Part shown: positions 9,275 to 13,159 of the stretch, one piece after another
Layout of the letters: each line of letters starts with the position of its first letter
How positions within the stretch are numbered: position 1 is the stretch's first letter
DNA from: Alphaproteobacteria bacterium
GTDB taxonomy: Bacteria > Pseudomonadota > Alphaproteobacteria > JABAAW01
NCBI GenBank assembly: GCA_014239005.1
Contig: JABAAA010000001.1
Coordinates: 1 to 13,159, forward strand
Reading direction: 5' to 3'
Length of the DNA stretch: 13,159 nucleotides
Translations under genes and position numbers: made by a program
The notes under the pieces: generated by a model
What the model was told of the DNA's origin: nothing
What the model saw: the letters and a program-made list of their open reading frames with translations, nothing else
Databases searched by the model: none

Positions 9275-9299
9275 AGTATATTTTCGTATCGGATATACT
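9275..9299. repeat. AT-rich inverted repeat in the spacer after potC
   Basis: AGTATAT (9275-9281) and ATATACT (9293-9299) form perfect 7-base arms around 11 bases. It is in the AT-rich spacer, 23 bases beyond the stop of the minus-strand methyltransferase. No T run follows on either strand, so it is not a standard terminator; it could be a protein site or chance in AT-rich DNA. Apart from this, the tandem repeat and the terminator, I see nothing in 8995-9321. Confidence 0.5.
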
Positions 9300-9321
9300 T
9301 TATGATTATCGCAAGACATGG

Positions 9322-10602
9322 TTAACACCTTTCAAAAACAGCGATGCGATTGCTGTTCGTGCCTTTCTCGTTGTTCTTAACCCCCCAGCAATTCGCCGTC
9401 TTCGTAAACGATTGCTGGTTAATAAAAGTCTTCGCATGCACAAAAGGCAATCCCGCAACGACATCCATCACCTCCTCTTCCAGCAACACGCTACCTCCAC
9501 GCACCTCCCCCACCTCGAAGGCAACATGCCCTCCCGAACGCACGACGCGCGCAAATTCTACAAAAGTGTCGCGCACAAAAGAACGCCACCGCTCCAGCGA
9601 CGCATGGACATCGCACGCCATCGCCTCCGTCTTTAAGTCGGCAAACCACAACCTGAGCCAGTTGTCCTTCTTGTAATCGACCGTATTCAAAAACGGCGGC
9701 GAGGTGACCACCAAGTCGACGCTGTTCTTTTTGAGATAGGACAGCTTCTGCGAAGGACAAACCGCAAGCTTCACATCCCTCGCTTGCAGAGAAGGCACGC
9801 CATCGCGTAGCAGACTTTTTGATTTTTTGAGAATTAACGCTGCCACATCACGCCAAAGCGGTTTTTGCCCGTGCTTCGCATTGAGCCTCCGCTGCGTCTG
9901 CAACGAGACCGCTTGATTCGGCGGCATGGTACGCACCGAAAAAAATCCCGACGAATGCCCCGTCAAACGGTTCAATGCCACCATGCGAATCCAGTCGTCC
10001 ACCCCGTCGAACGCCCCACTTTCTTCGCGCTCGCAAAACCACGCCTTGAGCGCGACCAACCGCTCCAACACCTTCGGATGAAAAAACACCAACAAGTCGC
10101 GCTCCAAAGTTTCCGAATCTATCTCCGAATCTTTTGAGGCGCGACAACAAGCCCCCCCCTGTTCGATCGTGCGCAGCCGCTCTTCGATCGCCTCCAGAGA
10201 CGGCGGCAGCAGACGCGGGCGCAACAGCATCAAACACAGAGGATTGCCGTCGCTCGCCGCCACTCTCCGTCCCATCAAGGCCGCTTGCAACGCCGTCGTG
10301 CCGCGTCCAGAAAACGGATCCAACACGCGATCGGCAGGGCGCGAATAACGCTCGATAAAGAACTTCGGCAACTGCGGTTTGAAACAGGCGCGATAGCTGA
10401 TCTCGTGCAAGGCATGCCCCTGACGTTGCCTCGCCGTCCAAAACTCTCCCTCCTCCCGTCCTCCCTCCGCAAAGGCTCTACGCTCGACAATCTTCGTGCG
10501 CGAAGAAGAAAGGACGCGCTGTTCTTGCCGTCGCTCTGCTACCGTGTTCGTTATCGTCGCCATGGTTCTTTTTACACGGAGAGAATCAAGCGAACAAGCC
10601 AT
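9322..10602 (-). CDS. Solitary amino-type DNA methyltransferase (N6-adenine or N4-cytosine)
   Basis: A DNA methyltransferase of 426 residues, transferring a methyl group from S-adenosylmethionine to an exocyclic amino group of adenine or cytosine. The SAM-binding motif I is LDPFSGRGTT at 94-103, followed by an acidic motif II region (VAASDGNPL at 114-122). The catalytic motif IV is TSPPF at 300-304. Before motif I stands EFWTARQRQGHALHEISYRA at 53-72, and near the end GTNSNRIAVFER, both typical of this group. The order I-(about 190 residues)-IV puts the likely target-recognition region in the middle, as in alpha-class enzymes. No restriction endonuclease gene is adjacent, so it looks like an orphan. 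The start at 10602 has AAGGAT 9-14 bases upstream; ATG at 10563 is an alternative with a poorer site. It is transcribed divergently from flgB and sits between uptake and flagellar genes, suggesting an insertion into this site, though its codon use is not clearly foreign. Confidence 0.85.
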   Translation of the reverse strand: MACSLDSLRVKRTMATITNTVAERRQEQRVLSSSRTKIVERRAFAEGGREEGEFWTARQRQGHALHEISYRACFKPQLPKFFIERYSRPADRVLDPFSGRGTTALQAALMGRRVAASDGNPLCLMLLRPRLLPPSLEAIEERLRTIEQGGACCRASKDSEIDSETLERDLLVFFHPKVLERLVALKAWFCEREESGAFDGVDDWIRMVALNRLTGHSSGFFSVRTMPPNQAVSLQTQRRLNAKHGQKPLWRDVAALILKKSKSLLRDGVPSLQARDVKLAVCPSQKLSYLKKNSVDLVVTSPPFLNTVDYKKDNWLRLWFADLKTEAMACDVHASLERWRSFVRDTFVEFARVVRSGGHVAFEVGEVRGGSVLLEEEVMDVVAGLPFVHAKTFINQQSFTKTANCWGVKNNEKGTNSNRIAVFERC

Positions 10603-10618
10603 TTGGCACAATCCTTGC
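10603..10618 (+). promoter_or_regulatory. Sigma-54 (RpoN) promoter of flgB-flgC-fliE
   Basis: TTGGCACAATCCTTGC matches the -24/-12 consensus TTGGCAC-N5-TTGC at every defined position; the GG (10605-10606) and GC (10617-10618) are exactly 10 bases apart, as required. The predicted transcript start is near 10630, giving an untranslated leader of about 35 bases before flgB. Sigma-54 control of basal-body genes is known in several flagellated bacteria, including Caulobacter. On the other strand the same bases hold the likely ribosome binding site of the methyltransferase gene. Confidence 0.85.
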
Positions 10619-10664
10619 GTATTAGTCACCAGAGAAGAAACAACGAAGGTTGAAGGCAAGGCAG

Positions 10665-11075
10665 ATGTCCTATTCCGACCTCCCAATCATCGATGCGCTG
10701 ACGCGCAGCATGCACTACGGCACGCGCCGCAACCGCGTGCTGGCGCAAAACGTCGCCAATGTCGACACCCCCAACTACAAGGCGCGCGACCTTCAGACGA
10801 TTCGCTTTCCCGAATCGTTGAGACGCGCACAAGGCGACAACCTGACGCGCACCGATTCGCGCCACTTCGCCTCCAGCGCCTTTCAAACGCCTGCGCCGAT
10901 TCAAACGCTCGCCTTGACGAATGAGCGAACGATCTCCGGCAACACGGTGAACTTGGAAGAAAATTTGGTGAAGATCAACCAAAACGCCGCCGAACACAAC
11001 CGCGCGATCAGTCTCTATCGCAAATACTTTCGCTTCGTCAACACCGCCACCGGTCGCGGCGGCGGACAACGATAG
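10665..11075 (+). CDS. flgB: Flagellar basal-body proximal rod protein FlgB
   Basis: A proximal rod subunit of the flagellar basal body, 136 residues, exported by the flagellar type III apparatus and therefore without a signal peptide. The N-terminal motif QNVANVDTPNYKARD at 28-42 is the rod and hook family signature. The C-terminal coiled-coil part GNTVNLEENLVKINQNAAEH pairs with it in the assembled rod. The length matches FlgB. The start at 10665 has AAGG 8 bases before it; the frame could begin at TTG 10650, but that would destroy the leader. The gene opens a three-gene operon with flgC (33 bases further) and fliE, under the sigma-54 promoter 46 bases upstream. Confidence 0.95.
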   Translation: MSYSDLPIIDALTRSMHYGTRRNRVLAQNVANVDTPNYKARDLQTIRFPESLRRAQGDNLTRTDSRHFASSAFQTPAPIQTLALTNERTISGNTVNLEENLVKINQNAAEHNRAISLYRKYFRFVNTATGRGGGQR

Positions 11076-11108
11076 CCTCCCCATCCTTTCAGAGCGAGAC
11101 CCCAGACA

Positions 11109-11519
11109 ATGGATCCTTTGAACGCAGCACTGAGCGCCTCGGCTTCGGGGATGCGCGCGCAAGCCTTGCGCCTGCGCGTCGTCTCCGAGAACATGGCGAA
11201 CCAAAACAACGCGGCGCTGGATCCCACGCAGGATCCTTATCGTCGCAAGACGATTCACTTCAAGAATGTCTTGGATCGCAATCTCGGCGTTGAGCTGGTC
11301 GAGGTGAGCCGCGTCGACAGCGACCCCACCCCCTTCCCCCTGCGCTACGAGCCCAACCATCCTGGCGCGGATGCCAACGGCTATGTGAAATACACGAATG
11401 TTCGCGGGTTGATCGAGATCGCCGACATGCGTCAAGCGAACCGCTCCTATCAGGCGCAGTTGAATGTTTTCAGTTTGACGCGTCAAATGCAATCGCGCAC
11501 CAACGAGTTGCTGCGCTAA
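11109..11519 (+). CDS. flgC: Flagellar basal-body proximal rod protein FlgC
   Basis: The second proximal rod subunit, 136 residues. Diagnostic parts are ASGMRAQALRLRVVSENMAN at 12-31 (the rod-family N-terminal motif), DPYRRKTIHF at 42-51, PNHPGADANGYVKYTNV at 82-98 and the C-terminal helix IADMRQANRSYQAQLNVF at 103-120. It is exported without a signal peptide and lies in the rod between FlgB and FlgF/FlgG. The region around YRRK and the GADANGYV block are very conserved in FlgC, so the name is safe. The ribosome binding site is weak (GAG about 12 bases before the ATG), and translation may depend on flgB. It is 55 bases ahead of fliE. Confidence 0.95.
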   Translation: MDPLNAALSASASGMRAQALRLRVVSENMANQNNAALDPTQDPYRRKTIHFKNVLDRNLGVELVEVSRVDSDPTPFPLRYEPNHPGADANGYVKYTNVRGLIEIADMRQANRSYQAQLNVFSLTRQMQSRTNELLR

Positions 11520-11574
11520 TCCTGCTTTCTTTTCCCTCTGTTCCACGCTACACTACCTTGAGGAAACAATTGCC

Positions 11575-11907
11575 ATGACTCCATCGATCGACGCGAAAGC
11601 TGCTTACTATGCAGCACTGAGTGCCCAAGCCGAGCGCCTTGGTGACAAGGCACATTTGCTTGCCGTCCCGCAGGATTCGCAAACGGGTTCGAGCTCTTTT
11701 GCAACCACGCTTGCGCAGTTGTTTGCGCAGGGAATCGCGACCCAGCAGCGAGCGGAGCAAGCGGGCTTGCAAGCGTTGCGAGGGGAGATCGATCAAACGA
11801 CGTTGGTCACGGCGATCACGGATGCAGAGACGACGTTGAACACAGTGATGGCGGTGCGCGATCGGGTGTTGAGCGCCTATCAGGAGATTAGCCGCTTGCC
11901 GATCTGA
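11575..11907 (+). CDS. fliE: Flagellar hook-basal body complex protein FliE
   Basis: The adaptor that joins the MS ring to the rod, 110 residues. The C-terminal half carries the family motif: TTLVTAITDAETTLNTVMAV, then RDRVLSAYQEISRLPI at the end, matching the 'VVAVRDKVVSAYQEIMRMPI' pattern of FliE. The N-terminal half is poorly conserved, as usual. GAGG at 11560-11563 stands 11 bases before the ATG. In many alphaproteobacteria fliE is followed at once by fliQ; here the next gene is gltB on the other strand, so the operon ends with fliE. Confidence 0.93.
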   Translation: MTPSIDAKAAYYAALSAQAERLGDKAHLLAVPQDSQTGSSSFATTLAQLFAQGIATQQRAEQAGLQALRGEIDQTTLVTAITDAETTLNTVMAVRDRVLSAYQEISRLPI

Positions 11908-11979
11908 CCTTTCTCGGGCGATGAGGGAAAAAGTTTGCTCCCTTCTTGAATAAGTAACGGTAACGAGCTTTGTATTAAC

Positions 11980-12010
11980 AAAAAGTGCTGTCCACGTATC
12001 GCGTGCTGAC
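11980..12010 (-). terminator. Possible weak terminator after gltB
   Basis: Read on the minus strand, GTC (12010-12008) and CACG (12005-12002) pair with CGTG (11996-11993) and GAC (11992-11990), with a 2-base bulge (AG) and a 5-base loop. A run of five T residues follows at 11984-11980. The stem is only 7 pairs and the T run begins 5 bases after it, so it is weak. The 137-base spacer between fliE and gltB holds no other convincing terminator. Confidence 0.35.
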
Positions 12011-12044
12011 TCGCGGCAAGCGAGAGGGCTCGCGCCATTGTTGG

Positions 12045-13159
12045 TTACTCCGCCGCCTCCGGCAAGAGCGGCAACGTCGGAGCCTGCCCCTCACCCACAG
12101 GATGCGCCAAGCGTCCCAAAGTCTCCTTCGGCACCACCTGCCAAAAACGCGTCCGCTCCTTCTCCCAATCCTCCAACAAGCGCTGCGCATGCCCCGATCC
12201 CGTCTCGCGCACATGCGTCGCCAACAACTCGCGACAACGATCCTCCCAATAACCTTGCAAACGAAACAACTCGACATGCACACCATTGTAACGCGCAAGG
12301 AACCCATTCGCCTGCGTCTCCTCCCCCCCGCACGCGTCGTAGACATAAGCGATCCCGCCCGTCATGCCGGCAGCAAAGTTGTCGCCAACCTCGCCCAACA
12401 CCAGCACCTCACCCCCCGTCATATACTCGCAACCGTTTGAGCCGCAACCCTCGACCACAGCATCCGCCCCCGAATTGCGCACCGCAAAACGCTCGCCCGC
12501 CCGCCCCGCCGCAAACAACCTTCCCCCCGTCGCCCCGTACAGGACCGTGTTGCCGACAATCGCGTTGCGCTCGCTCGCGCGCGTAGAAGAGTCCGAAGGA
12601 CGCACGACGATCACGCCACCGCTCAACCCCTTGCCGACATAGTCGTTCGCATCCCCCTCGACCACCAAGCGCATGCCGGCAACCGCCCACGCGCCGAACG
12701 ATTGCCCCGCCGTGCCGCGAAAGCGCAAACGCACATGCTCGGCAGCCAAGGGCTGCTTGATCTCGCGCACGATCCGCGACGCCAACCCCGCGCCGATCGT
12801 GCGATCGGTGTTGCGAATGGAATAACGCAAATCGACGGCAGAACCCTCGGCAAACAAAGGTGCTGCGTCGGCAAGAATGCGCTCGTCCAAAGGGCTGGCG
12901 ACAGGACGCGGCTTCCCTTGCTTGCGCGTGCAATACATCGCCGCTCCCCCCGTATCGATGCGCGCCAAGAGCGCGTTCATGTCCAAGTCGTCGAGCGAAT
13001 CGTCGCCGCGACTGATTTGGGTCAGATACTCGGTGTGTCCGATGATCTCTTCCAAATTGCGCGCACCCAAGCGCGCCAAGATCTCACGCACTTCTTCGGC
13101 GACAAAGGTCAGCAGGTTGATCACATGCTCAGGGTTGCCGGTGAAATGCTTGCGCAACG
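12045..13159 (-). CDS. gltB: Glutamate synthase large subunit, C-terminal part (partial)
   Basis: The C-terminal 370 or so residues of the large subunit of NADPH-type glutamate synthase, which makes two glutamates from glutamine and 2-oxoglutarate. The gene enters from the right edge; the N-terminal amidotransferase and most of the FMN domain are outside. Visible first is the end of the synthase domain (RKHFTGNPEHVINLLTFVAE and the following EEVREILARLG). Then, from about visible residue 110, comes the GXGXG beta-helix domain with its glycine repeats: GTAGQSFGAW, GDANDYVGKGLSGG, VGNTVLYGATGG, RNSGADAVVEGCGSNGCEYM and GDNFAAGMTGG. It ends with a normal C-terminus, so it is intact as far as seen. 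It converges on fliE. gltD does not follow it, so the small subunit must lie upstream or elsewhere. Confidence 0.95.
   Translation of the reverse strand, partial: LRKHFTGNPEHVINLLTFVAEEVREILARLGARNLEEIIGHTEYLTQISRGDDSLDDLDMNALLARIDTGGAAMYCTRKQGKPRPVASPLDERILADAAPLFAEGSAVDLRYSIRNTDRTIGAGLASRIVREIKQPLAAEHVRLRFRGTAGQSFGAWAVAGMRLVVEGDANDYVGKGLSGGVIVVRPSDSSTRASERNAIVGNTVLYGATGGRLFAAGRAGERFAVRNSGADAVVEGCGSNGCEYMTGGEVLVLGEVGDNFAAGMTGGIAYVYDACGGEETQANGFLARYNGVHVELFRLQGYWEDRCRELLATHVRETGSGHAQRLLEDWEKERTRFWQVVPKETLGRLAHPVGEGQAPTLPLLPEAAE

Noticed and set aside
10563..10602. Methyltransferase start at 10563 in place of 10602
   Set aside because: ATG at 10563 has only a weak AAGAA before it, while 10602 has AAGGAT at good spacing. 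Kept as an alternative, not the main call.
9322..10602. CcrM, the cell-cycle methyltransferase of alphaproteobacteria
   Set aside because: CcrM is a beta-class enzyme of about 350-360 residues with motif IV before motif I. Here motif I comes first and the protein is longer. One GANTC site at 10583 near the flgB promoter is not significant.
11923..11944. Hairpin after fliE as its terminator
   Set aside because: The 6-pair stem has a 10-base loop and is followed by CTTGAATAAG with no T run.

Overview
The window looks like an ordinary chromosomal segment of a flagellated, moderately GC-rich alphaproteobacterium. The evidence is the set of gene families: a DctPQM-type TRAP system, a PotABCD-type ABC system with the long PotB form, flgB-flgC-fliE with alphaproteobacterial-looking rod proteins, and a GltB-type glutamate synthase. 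A Rhodospirillales-like host would fit, but the sequence alone does not fix the order. No tRNA, rRNA, CRISPR array, transposase or phage gene was seen.

Layout, left to right. (1) 1-318: the 3' end of a small membrane protein, possibly DUF805-like. (2) 395-3355: a compact TRAP operon, dctP-dctQ-dctM, whose genes overlap by 4 and 8 bases; it would import a C4-dicarboxylate or similar organic acid. (3) 3500-4195: a class I glutamine amidotransferase. (4) 4317-8994: a polyamine-type ABC importer, ATPase - lipoprotein binding protein - permease - permease. A strong intrinsic terminator lies between the binding protein and the first permease, and a second hairpin terminator follows the last permease. 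(5) 8995-9321: an AT-rich spacer with a T-rich 14-base tandem repeat, the terminator, and an inverted repeat. (6) 9322-10602, minus strand: a solitary amino-type DNA methyltransferase. (7) 10665-11907: flgB, flgC and fliE, preceded by a near-consensus sigma-54 promoter at 10603-10618. (8) 12045-13159, minus strand: the C-terminal part of gltB, running off the right edge and converging on fliE.

How the genes fit together. The left two thirds is nutrient uptake (organic acids through TRAP, polyamines or related cations through ABC), with an amidotransferase that could act in nitrogen or polyamine metabolism. The right third is the proximal rod and MS-ring adaptor operon of the flagellum, next to nitrogen assimilation. 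The most notable signal is the 62-base intergenic region between the methyltransferase and flgB. There the sigma-54 -24/-12 element covers the likely ribosome binding site and abuts the probable start codon of the divergent methyltransferase gene. The second is the terminator inside the pot operon, which would let the binding protein be made in excess over the permeases; codon choice in the two halves of the operon points the same way. I did not find a clearly new multi-gene system.
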